NCBI GenBank assembly: GCA_035582835.1
Contig: JAYKAV010003433.1
Location: 214,312-278,311 of the forward strand
DNA from: Phoebastria nigripes
Taxonomy: Eukaryota; Chordata; Aves; Procellariiformes; Diomedeidae
Direction: 5' to 3'
Length of the DNA stretch: 64,000 nucleotides
Shown: positions 10,174-20,496 of the stretch, one piece after another
Layout of the letters: every line of letters begins with the position of its first letter
Numbering within the stretch: the stretch's first letter is position 1
Notes under the pieces: model-generated
What the model was told of the DNA's origin: nothing
Databases searched by the model: none
What the model saw: the letters and a program-made list of their open reading frames with translations, nothing else
Translations under genes and position numbers: made by a program

Positions 10174-11163
10174 TCATAGAATCATAGAATCATAGAATCA
10201 TAGAATAGCCTAGGTTGGAAGGGACCTCAAAAGATCATCCAGTCCAACCTTTCATGGCAAAAGGAGTCTAGATGAGATTATCTAGCTCCCTGTCCAATCA
10301 CAGTTTGAAAAAGTCCAGCAAGGGGGATTCTATCATGTCCCTGGGGAGGTTTTTCCAGCGATTGATGGTTTTCACTGTAAAAAATTTCTTTCTTATGTTG
10401 AGATGAAACCTCTCCTAGTGCAACTTGTACCTGTTGTCCTTTGTCTTCTTCATGCGGCTTCTTGTGGAGGAGTGGACAAAGGAATGAGAGAGAAGGACTG
10501 AACTTGCATGCTCATCCTAAATATTTCTCTAATGTCTGCCTTTGGGGAGCTTCATGTGGCTCCTTGTGAAGAGAAAGCCTCCATCCTCTTTGTGGCTCCC
10601 TTTAAGTACAGGTATACTGTGATGAAGTCCCCCCTGAACCTTCTCTTCTCCAGGGAGACAAAACCTAACTCCTTCAGTCTTTCCTCACAGGGCAAATTCT
10701 CTAGCCCTTTGATCATCTTCATGACCCTCGTTTGGACCAACGGTATGTCCATGTCTCCATTGTACTGGTGAGCCCAGACCTGGACCCAGCACTCCAGTTG
10801 TGGCCTCATCAGTGTTGAGTAGAGGGGAAGGGTCATCTCCCTTGATCAGCTAGCAATGCTCTTCATAATCCAGCCCAGGAAACTATTGGCCTTCTTTGGT
10901 GCAGGGGTGCATTACTGGCTCACGGTCAGCTCTCACTGCCTTTTCTGCCAAGCTGCTTTCTATCAGGTCAGCCCCCAGCCTGTGCTGGTGCATGGAGTTA
11001 TTTCTCCCCATGTGCAGGGCTTGGCATTTACCTTTTATAAACTTCACAAGATTTCTGCCGGCACATTGCTCCAGACTGTCGAGGTCCCCCTGAACTGCAC
11101 CACAGCCATCTGGTGTATCAACCACTTCTCCCAGCTTTGTATCATCTGCAAATACATCTCTCT
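10174..11163 (-). mobile_element. CR1 LINE, minus strand, about 1 kb, 5'-truncated within RT
   Basis: The element's 3' end lies at left with four 'catagaat' (reverse octamer) units at 10174-10205, followed by the CR1 3' region 'ggttggaagggacctcaaa' and 'catccagtccaacc'. The coding part reads on the minus strand. At 10552-10836 it has [28 protein letters not shown] and related CR1 C-terminal words; at 10883-11125, in another frame, it has GDLDSLEQCAGRNLVKF, the segment after the RT catalytic box. The truncation point is at 'tgtatcatctgcaaa' (about 11140-11155), the FADDT codons. Frameshifts make it non-functional. Confidence 0.92.
10552..11160 (-). pseudogene. Broken CR1 ORF2 C-terminal region
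   Basis: Two minus-strand frames (10552-10836 and 10883-11125) carry adjacent parts of the same CR1 reverse transcriptase C-terminus in different reading frames, so at least one frameshift lies near 10840-10880. The family features are DLDxLEQWA-like, RPxLEYCVQ-like and LGFVSLEKRR. The copy lacks the endonuclease and most of RT. Confidence 0.8.
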
Positions 11164-12357
11164 TAGATTAGGTGCATCTCTTTCTTTTTCTCTCCTCCCT
11201 GTCTTATTTTCTTCATCAGAATGAAAACAAATTGAGAGCTGGTAGGATTTTTCATGTATTGAAACTGCTGGTTAGGTGAAGTTTTATTCTTTTCCCTTTA
11301 TGCCTAAGTTTTGGAGAGCCTAATCCTCAAATTAAAAGTCACCTGTGCCTGTGGCTGGACAGGTCACAAGTCCATTTGTCTATTTAGGGTCTGTCTTCAT
11401 GATTCTCATGACTAAAATATCCGTATGTTTATATATAAGCATCTGGATAGGAGAAAGCTGTGTAAGCTCCTGTTACAAGGGTTTGTAATACTAATTTCAA
11501 TGAAGTCGGACATAATTCCAAAAATGAAATGTGACAAAAATCTTCACATGTAAACTCTATAATCCTTCNTGCTTTCAAGACTAACAATTGGGTCAAGCTT
11601 TTCTATCAATAGTGAGTATGGTAGCAATTTTAATGAATTCTTTTAAAACTGTCTTCATCAATTTTCAGAACAAACCTAATACATGCCAAAGATGACAATA
11701 GTAGCAACTGCAAAACCACTAAATAGAATACATATCAAAATAAGGTGAAGGAGAATGGCAAAGTACAGGATACCATGCAATCTTTTAGCCTGCTTGACTG
11801 AAGAGAACCAAGAAATCAAGTTGTGTGACTAAACAGTTGACTTACATATCATATATATGTACATATACATGTACAAAGAAGAATAAAAAATAATTTTCTG
11901 AGGAAAGGTTAAAGCATTATAGTTAAAGACCTTATCAAACTCATTTCTTCAGAATATTTTTACAAGAAAGGCAAGGCCTCAGCCAAAGTGAAGGCCTGTG
12001 GCACCTAAAAATTATAGTTGCACTAATGAGGATATAGTTAATATTATTAATTTGTCTTGAACCTGAATATAAGCATACTAAAATAGTGTAATCAACAACA
12101 GAATATAAGCATTTTGTAACACTGTGATGGCACAGCTAGACACAATGTATAGGCATTTCACATAGATATGTTAGCAATGAGATCACCAAAGTGGTAAACA
12201 AAGAATTGTGTTTTTGCAATTAGGAGCCATGGGAAAATACACAAATAGCAACCCAAGTAACAGAATTTGTGAGATAAAGAATAAAGAACAAAAACCAAGA
12301 TAAACATGATGGACTGCAATTAGGAAAGATGTTCTGCCTAAAGCAGAAGGATGACTG

Positions 12358-12393
<36 letters not shown>

Positions 12394-13519
12394 ATGCATC
12401 TTGGGACCAAATGACATCTCCCTTTCAGAAGGGGGACAAGTGACATAAAATACCATGGATGAGTGAGAGACTGTGGAGAAGAAAGACAACAAGCTCAGTT
12501 CAGTTCTGACTTCTCTTGTGAAAGATCTCTCTGGCCTGATCACCCTGCCCCTGGTGACTATGGACTGTAGCCATCAAGGCTAACTGCATGTCACCCGTTC
12601 CATGGCATTGCATTGTCACAGGTAGGGTACCAGGGTTAAGGACAAACAGTGTTGTACATGTAGTAATAAGTAGTCATAATGTGTGAGAAATGGCCATTAG
12701 CACAAAGTGTGTTGCTGCCAAATGTCAATCTAATCTTGTTTTAAAGTTTAAAATTGGCTTGACTTGTTAGTCTGTTAAACTCTCCCATCACAGTGATCTC
12801 TAATTCCCTAAATGGTGTGTATATATATGGGTGTATACATGTGTAGTATATGTATAGATATACACATATTCTGCTGAAACAAGACAAAAGTGTTGCTAGC
12901 TAGACAGGAGGAGAGAACTGTGCCTATGGTAAAGGAAAGAGCTGATACTAAAACCTAATGACATAAATGACTTTATATATAACTGTGATCCCACGCTAGA
13001 GTCAGAAGTAGAATGAAATCAGCAAGTAGAAACTAAAGATATATTTTCTTGAGTTAGGGTAAGAGAATAGCTGTCTGATGAAGAGAATATTTCTGTTGTT
13101 CAATGCTGAAAAAAAGAATGGAATGGGACAGAAAAAAGGGTGAATGCAGCAGGAGGAAGGGGGCCAGGATGTAAAGAGATATTCAAAAGCCTCCTTGCAT
13201 TCTAGGTGTGCGGTAGGATAGGTTTGTCATGTAAATGAACAGGGTGTCACATAAAGGAGCTGTAAGAGTATTTGAACAGAGAGATTTAGCAAATGCATAT
13301 GATTCNTGGAAAAGAATGAACAATACAGTAGTACAATTATGATTCAAATTCTAAAGAATGATGTTTCCACAGGTGATTCCTTGTTATCTTTCTTCTTCTG
13401 AGCATCAGGCTTCTAGTGCTTCCAATGTTAAGACTTACAGGGAAATAGCTATATGACTAAATGACTAATAACTAAAAGGAGAGGCTACTTAATGCCTGTT
13501 TTATAGGGATAATGCTGAA
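11164..13519. other. Unique DNA with poly-A tract, no confident gene
   Basis: There is a poly-A tract of about 28 bases at 12361-12388. Its right side (12390-12660) is more GC-balanced than its surroundings but matches nothing I know. AT-rich 'atatatat' words lie at 11842-11860 and 12820-12870. No RNA gene was found. Confidence 0.45.
12361..12388. repeat. Poly-A tract
   Basis: About 28 consecutive A. No retrocopied gene or SINE could be recognised on its left side, so it is recorded only as a homopolymer. Confidence 0.95.
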
Positions 13520-14227
13520 TGTAATGGCTGAAATAAGGCTGAGATTTATCCCTTAGTTAAGCTGCATAATGAAATGATAGAACTAGCGATAATGACAAGC
13601 ATAGTAACTGTAAGAGACCAACTGGCAGCTAACACCAAGGCCAACTTGTAACCCACTGGAGCAAAGAACTGTTTTCCAATGACAGGAGACAAAACTTGAT
13701 AAGGGAGCAGGGGGTGGAGATCCCCTGAGCCTGTCCGAGGAATGTCTCGAACACTCAAACACTACAAGACTGAGGGATGGTCAGGAAGCCCAGGAAGGCT
13801 CCTCTGTAGAGAGTTAATTGGGTCTGGCCTTGGGAGAAGAAATATGACGACACCATAAGTCGGCCAAATGAGAGAGTATCCAGGTAAGTGTTAAGAAAAC
13901 AAGAACTACAGATAAAACCAAAGAAACTTGAACTACGGGTGAACTATCCTAATTAGCATACTAAAAAAACCACCCACCAGCAGGAAAAAACCCCTACCCA
14001 ACAAAGCCCCTTCCCCACTGAATATGCGCAGTGAAAAGAAAGGAGACTGTGACTTTAAGTGAAGACGAGGCATACAAGAACCAATAGAAATGAACTACGA
14101 AACTGCCACCATAGCAGAGGGGCAGTTTGAAGTGAACGGCTGGCATAAAAGGGGAAGGCAAGTGCCTGGGGGGGGAATATTCTCTCTTTCGACTTTCGAT
14201 CTGGGGACTTGGGACTCATTTCGGGAA
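13520..14227 (+). mobile_element. Probable ERV1-like LTR, plus strand, cut by assembly gap
   Basis: The stretch starts with TGTAATGGCTG at 13520 and has LTR promoter architecture near its right end. CCAAT lies at 14081-14085 and a TATA-like CATAAAAGG at 14144-14152. These are followed by a short segment rich in 'tctctttcgactttcg' and 'gggacttgggactca', which looks like the start of an R region, and then the gap. U3-like GC-balanced sequence ('gagttaattgggtctggcc', 'actgaatatgcgcagtg') fills the interval. Assignment to ERV1 (gammaretrovirus-like) rests on resemblance to other avian LTRs and is an inference. The remaining R, U5 and any internal region would lie in or beyond the gap; the right flank shows only poly-A and then unique DNA. 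Confidence 0.55.
14081..14152 (+). promoter_or_regulatory. Putative LTR promoter: CCAAT box and TATA-like box
   Basis: CCAAT at 14081-14085 is followed about 60 bases on by CATAAAAGG at 14144-14152, just before a GC-richer presumed transcription start region. The spacing fits an RNA polymerase II core promoter in a retroviral U3. Activity is not shown by sequence alone. Confidence 0.45.
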
Positions 14228-14628
14228 NNNNNNNNNNNNNNNNNNNNNNNNNNNNNNNNNNNNNNNNNNNNNNNNNNNNNNNNNNNNNNNNNNNNNNNNN
14301 NNNNNNNNNNNNNNNNNNNNNNNNNNNNNNNNNNNNNNNNNNNNNNNNNNNNNNNNNNNNNNNNNNNNNNNNNNNNNNNNNNNNNNNNNNNNNNNNNNNN
14401 NNNNNNNNNNNNNNNNNNNNNNNNNNNNNNNNNNNNNNNNNNNNNNNNNNNNNNNNNNNNNNNNNNNNNNNNNNNNNNNNNNNNNNNNNNNNNNNNNNNN
14501 NNNNNNNNNNNNNNNNNNNNNNNNNNNNNNNNNNNNNNNNNNNNNNNNNNNNNNNNNNNNNNNNNNNNNNNNNNNNNNNNNNNNNNNNNNNNNNNNNNNN
14601 NNNNNNNNNNNNNNNNNNNNNNNNNNNN
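14228..14628. other. Assembly gap (401 N)
   Basis: The run of 401 N is preceded by the presumed R region of an LTR and followed by about 20 A (14629-14648). Open frames through it are artefacts. Confidence 0.98.
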
Positions 14629-17600
14629 AAAAAAAAAAAAAAAAAAAAGCATTGGAGAGATTAGTAAATCTCTTAAAAGCAAAGTTCACTGAACTAATAT
14701 AATCAGTATCTAAGTTCTTTTTTTTACAGTATCCTACTGCAGTAGTAAACTGAATAAAGATTAGTCATAGGAAGCTGAACAGGAGATCTGGAAAGAAGGA
14801 AGTGACAGATAGGATTAAAGAAAAGGACTCAGAGAAGTTGAGGGTGCTGTGGACCATAAAGAGATGGTGATGGCAAATGGTGCAAGAAGAACACAGAATG
14901 AATAGATTAGAATATTTTTTGGGGGAAAATTCACTAAACAGTGGTAACCTAAAAGTGTCTTGTCAAAGAATGGCCGTGAAAAAAAATCTCATTATTTATG
15001 GAATCAGGATCACCTCATTTACATAAGATGTATCGAAAAGTAGATAATAACATAGATATAAGGACAAAATATAGGACGTGGGACTCTGTCCAGATGCTAT
15101 GAGTTGAATTATAAATTATTATAGCAGGTTGGTTAGAGATTAATATAAAATATTATACAGCAAAGTTGGCAGTATTGTGCACTGGCTAATCTTTTAAGAT
15201 TATGGACTATGAGAAAGAGACAAATAGGACTGGTATGCCCAAGATAAAGTAACAGAAAGGAAGACCATAAAGTATTATAAGATTTTACTATCATTACTTT
15301 TTCATTAATTATATACTGGATGAGCAGCAATGGTAGCTATAAAATAAAGAACTAATTGAGGGAGAGTACTTCATCATGGACTTTCTTCTTCTGTTTTGCA
15401 GAATGGGCAATGAAAATGACATAAAAATTGAAAAATATGATAATTGTGCCTTAAATTGAACAGCATGAATGGAATAATAATAATATCAATAATTTGTGTG
15501 TGGAGACTCTATAGCAACATCATGTAACCTGGAAATTTGGTCCATCCTAAGACAATAGGTCCTTAGAAAGTAACTTTGAAGAACACTGAGCTTATGTTCT
15601 AATACCAGTGATGCTTTGGGATAAGACAGTAGGAAATAAATCTACTTATGTCTAGCAACTCAAATGCATAACAGGCGAACCCACCAACATAATGAAAATT
15701 TATTTTAGCAAGAAACAAGTAGACAGACTTTCTTCTGGTTTGTAGTTTCAGTTGGCTTTGTTTGTTTGTTTGTTTTTTACCCAGTCTTCTTGCTTTTAAT
15801 AGACAAGTATATTCTTCTGCTGATTTTTACAAATATAAAAAACNTTTATATTTTATTATTATATATCTAAACCGTGCTTTTGGATTTGGTGTGGATCATG
15901 ACTTCCTCATACCACAGTGGCTTGTCATCATGTGAATCTGTTGATGCATAAGATTTCGTGTCTATACTAATGCAGTTAACCTTTATCATAAAAATGCTCA
16001 CAGTTCTTCTCTAGAACCAATGTACCACTGATTTCCTCAAGATTTAGAATATTCTGCTTCATGAGCTTTTTATATTTTGCTCAAATGNGTTAATTTCACT
16101 TAGCATGAAAAATCTGTAAGTTTGGTTTGTTTCTGTTGAAATCAATAGAATTTTTTCCACTGACATTAAGGGAAGCTGAATCTAATCATGTATGCATATT
16201 CCAGATAATGGAAGTAAATAGAAATCTCAGGAAGACACCCTATCCCACCTCAAATTAGCATCCACACCAAAAATGAATTTCCTCTTTTTTTATTCAGAGG
16301 ATCTTCTCCGAGTGATTTGTTTTTAAGGTAGCCTTATTCTTTTTTGAAAAGTCATGCTCTGTTTTCCAACTATCCTTTGCATAAAATGCAACATTATAAA
16401 CACAAAAAGTCATACACTAGCAGGTAAGATTCAGTGATCTGTACCCAGAATAAACTGTTTCTTAGCAAAAACTAAACCAATAAGATGGTCACTTTTACAT
16501 CAAACAAAGCTTTATGTATATGTTCATATGCAGTTATGTACAAATATTGTACAGATGTCAGAGACATGGGCTAGCTAGGCATATGGACTTCATACCTGTG
16601 TAAAGAGCTAGTACTAGACTAATACCTTAAGACAGGTATTAATTTAGGGAGAAGTCCTGTCATGCCAGACTGAATATTAATTTTAACTAGAAATTTTAAA
16701 TTTGACTTATAAGAATAAACTTCAGTCAATAAAAATATTTTAAAATCCTTCTAATATTCTTCCTTCATGCTTATGTGAAGGTCTGTGGTCTTTTAACTAG
16801 TATCCTAAGGGTGGAGAAGAGTAGCAAATGCATAAGCATCAAGGAGATTGAAGAATACAAGGCTAATAAAAAGTAACAGAAGTAGAAGCTTTTAAAGATA
16901 GGAGACAAGATACTTTTAATAATGAAAACAGTAAATCTGTAACCATTTAATAGCCCTAATTTCAGACAAGAACATGAATAAGGTTTTAATTATTACAATA
17001 CTAGCAAAGTTATAGGTATATTTCTATCCCTATCTCTCTCTGCCTCTCTAACCCTCCACCTACGTACCAACCTTTCTTCTTATGTGCATCTGCACAGCTT
17101 TGCATGGTTTTGAGATTTTCAATTCCTGAATGCTCCTTGTGTCCACACAAACAACACTGTACAAGTAAACTAGTATAGTTGAAAAAGAAAACCTTAACTT
17201 CTGTCACATAACTGCAAGCACATCTAAATAGTCTATAAATGTGGAGGAAAAAAAAAAAAAAAAAACACAACTGTGAAGGCTTCTGGTCCTGAGATTTGGA
17301 GACTAGAACTATTTACATCGTCAGAAACAGCTGAAAGCTATTTTCAGAATTTGCTCATCANCACCTGTTAGTCATCAGCTCTGTGGTATGTCAAACAGAA
17401 CCGACATGCTTTTTGACAAGCTTTCTGTGCCTGAATTCTGTAAATTTTGAGAAAATTTGACTTATTAACCAACATGTCAAAAATTGATTTAGGATCAAAA
17501 CTCATCTGTCTTACCATAAAAGCACATCCTTATCCTGGCTAGATTCTTTCCATTCTATGTAATAATCTGTCTCAGGAGCATGCTCTTCTGATAATCAGTA

Positions 17601-17707
17601 ACTTTAACTTCTAGTGTGTACAGCTTTTACCTATTTGTTTGTGTCAGTCTCAGACCATACTCCATCTGCCTTATGTGGACCTTAATTTCAATTGACTTTT
17701 TCATTTG
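14629..17707. other. Unique AT-rich DNA
   Basis: No recognised element. Landmarks are the poly-A at the gap edge (14629-14648), (GTTT)n near 15756-15776 and a poly-A of about 18 at 17246-17263. Open frames are short and unremarkable. Confidence 0.5.
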
Positions 17708-17793
17708 ATGGGCTTGGCAGTGTTAGGTTTACGGTTGGACTTGATGATCTTAAGGGTCTTTTCCAACCTAAATGATTCTATGATTCTATGATT
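17708..17793 (+). mobile_element. Very short CR1 3' end
   Basis: About 86 bases contain the CR1 terminal signature: 'ttggacttgatgatctta', 'gtcttttccaacctaaatg' and two ATTCTATG units. It ends at 'gattctatgattt'. This is an extreme 5' truncation with no coding part. Confidence 0.9.
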
Positions 17794-18617
17794 TGAAATC
17801 AGTAATATCAGTGATAGGCATGGCGTTAGCATAACTATGGAGGACTGGATTCTGCAAGCAAACCCTGCTATTTTTACATCAGAGGACAGTAGGCATTTGC
17901 TTGCTTAGGGTGGGGTACTTATAAGTTTGTAAAGAGGGCCTTTGTTTAGTCATTTAAGAAACTGTTAACTCCATATATATACAGTGACTAAACAGCCATG
18001 GTTCCACAGAGTAGCATCCCTGTCTGAATATAGACCATTGCTTTAAGTAATCACCCTAACAATATGCATATCAGTTTAACTCTATCAATGATATTTAAAG
18101 CTGATACTGCATCATCCCTAGAAATACCCTTTTGCAGATAAGACGAGGAAGTACATGTTGACTGTTCAGCTATTATTTCTGTGGTTTCTCTAGCGGCAGT
18201 AGAACAGCATCCTGTTCTCCTCATTGAGCTGAATCAAAATGACATAGTCGCTGCATATCAGTGATTTTCAAATTTTGTCATTCGTGCTTCACTCTGAATT
18301 TCATATGTAGACTCATGTGTTCCTTTCAGTTACAATCCCTGTTTCTGTAATTTAATTTCTCTACTTTATGGTCAGACTTATAAACAACAGGAATCCCTTC
18401 TCACTGGGGAGCCATTATCACAAACTATGTTTTTACTGGATGTGCGCACTTGCAGCTAACTCTGCCCACTCAACTCCAGTCTTGGTTCACATCACTAGGT
18501 GCTAATGGTAAGAATAATGAATCTGTTAATTTAGGACCAACTTCAGGAGATTTGCATATTCAGTATTACTATTTTGTTTTGGGTTCTTTGTTGGGTTTTT
18601 TGTGTTTGGTTTTTTTN

Positions 18618-18653
<36 letters not shown>

Positions 18654-20080
18654 CTCCCAGCACTCCAGTGTGTTCAGCATTACTACACTTGTTTGTACGT
18701 GCAGATGATCTGGGCAATAATGTTTCCTGTAGATGAAGAAAACAAGCAAAGCTACTAGGAAAAACACTATGTAACTCCAATACGAAAAAGCAGGGGTGGG
18801 GGGGAAGTAATTTGTAAAAGCTTTTTACTACTACTCTGTGGGGAAATGTACATTAGCAAATATGCATATCTGAATCTATTCTAACTGCTGAATGATAAAT
18901 GCTGGTATATGAATGTTGCTGTTCTCAATTTGCATTTGCAACTTCACTTTCCTTAGAAAACAAAGTGCAGAATATTGTCCTCAGAAGTGTATTTCAAAAA
19001 TGTTATTTGTCAGTTAGCAAAATCGGCACAAGCTTTCCAAAAGCTGCAGTATATGCTCAACATGCAGAAAACGCCTAAATGACTTTTCCCTGCTTAACAT
19101 AAAGAAACATAAGAGCATTGACTTGTAGGCTTAATCACTACTGAATGACTTTCGTTATCTTCTTCTTTTTTTTAGCTGCAAACTTTGTGCTTATATTTTT
19201 TACGATAAACATGGGTGGTTTAACCCCCACTGGAGCAACATGTTTCATTTTATATTGTATATAAACCATTATAATAATTGAAGCCTAGACTTAATTTCTG
19301 CAAAATTCTATCAGACAGGATTTTTCTGAAGTAATCCAGATCACAGCTGTTATTAAAAGACTTGTTCTAGAGTATGGTTCAGCGGTCTTGAAACATTTAA
19401 TTTTTTTTTTGTTTGTAACTTCCAATCAGACAGTAGTTTAGTATTAAAAAAAAAAAAATGCTTTTTTTGTTACATCGGAAAATTTGAAAGTGTTTTTGCA
19501 ATTTTTAGCTTTTTCTCTCAGAACCTCTCAAGACTGAGAACTGAAAAATAAAACCACATTTTTTTCTTTTCTCCTTATCTTTTCCATATCCTGGTAACAT
19601 GCAACACATAATAACGGCATATGTATCCCCTGGTATATTTACTCAGTTATTGTTCCTAGCACTGTACTGTACATATACTTTTACTCTGATCTTCTGTGGT
19701 ATTCTAGTCTGCTACATTTTACTGATGATTAAGCAGTAGTGCCACACAGCCATGTATAATTAAAATATTGCTAATGCAGACATACATAATTAGTGTTACT
19801 TACAATTTATCACAAAGCTGAAATTTAAACATAATTTTTTTCTCATAATTCATTTCTGTGTTTTTATAGTGTTCAAAACAATGTAACAATTAGATTCATT
19901 TTGTCACAGACATAAAATGGTAAACAAAGCCAGATGCAACACAAAGATTGAATATAACTTTAAAAGGGTGGTCATCACATTGAAGGACCAGTGTTTTTCT
20001 ATTTTAAGTTTAGCTTATTCACTTGTTCAATATTCATGGGGGATGTGGAAAAGTTAAGGAAAGAAATCCTTGGGATGAAT
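17794..20080. other. Unique AT-rich DNA with a long poly-T
   Basis: There is a T tract of about 37 bases with one N at 18611-18653. Otherwise there is no recognised repeat or exon. A G run lies at 18797-18803, and T/A runs lie at 19399-19410 and 19447-19458. Confidence 0.5.
18611..18653. repeat. Poly-T tract with one ambiguous base
   Basis: Near-continuous T run interrupted by one N. Frames coding poly-Phe or poly-Lys across it are artefacts. Confidence 0.95.
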
Positions 20081-20496
20081 TAGAATCATAGAATCATTTA
20101 GGTTGGAAAAGACCCTTAAGATCATCGAGTCCAACCATAAAGCTAACACTGCCAATTCCACCACTAAACCATGTCCCTGCATACCACATCTACACATCTT
20201 TTAAATTCCTCCAGGGATGGTGACTCAACCACTTCCCTGGGCAGCCTGTTCCAAGGCTTGACAACCCTTTCGGAGAAGAAATTTTTCCTAGTATCCAATC
20301 TAAACTTCCCCTGGCGCAACTTGAGGCCATTTCCTCTTGTCCTATCCCTTGTTACTTGGGAGAAGAGACTGAGACCCACCTGGCTACAACCTCCTTTCAG
20401 GTAGTTGTAGAGGGCGATAAGGTCTCCCTTCAGCCTCCTTTTCTTCAGGCTAAACAACCCCAGTTCCCTCAGCCGCTCCTCATAAGACTTGTTCTC
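20081..20496 (-). mobile_element. CR1 LINE 3' fragment, minus strand
   Basis: The left end has two reverse octamer units ('tagaatcatagaatcattt') and then the CR1 3' region. On the minus strand an unbroken reading frame from about 20496 to the stop at 20164 carries about 110 residues of the CR1 C-terminus. It includes [69 protein letters not shown] and a terminal CRDMV. The copy resembles the one at 7631-8553 (same ...RDMV ending and CNYLKGGC-type segment), so both belong to one subfamily. It differs from the copies at 25150 and 31599, which end in GSLSNLI or GALSNLI. It is truncated long before the RT domain. Confidence 0.93.
20164..20496 (-). pseudogene. CR1 ORF2 C-terminal fragment, frame intact but truncated
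   Basis: A single open minus-strand frame covers the last 110 or so codons of CR1 ORF2. It lacks the catalytic RT and endonuclease parts, so it is a dead fragment even though no stop interrupts it. The computed start codon in the flank (near 20535) is not a real start. Confidence 0.85.

Noticed and set aside
12361..12660. Poly-A next to GC-balanced sequence as a possible processed pseudogene
   Set aside because: No protein similarity recognised on the left side of the A tract and no flanking duplication seen.
14090..14692. Open frames of up to 200 codons across the second gap
   Set aside because: Most residues are unknown bases; the ends are LTR and poly-A sequence.
18526..18780. Frames with poly-Lys or poly-Phe tracts
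   Set aside because: Translation of the homopolymer at 18611-18653.
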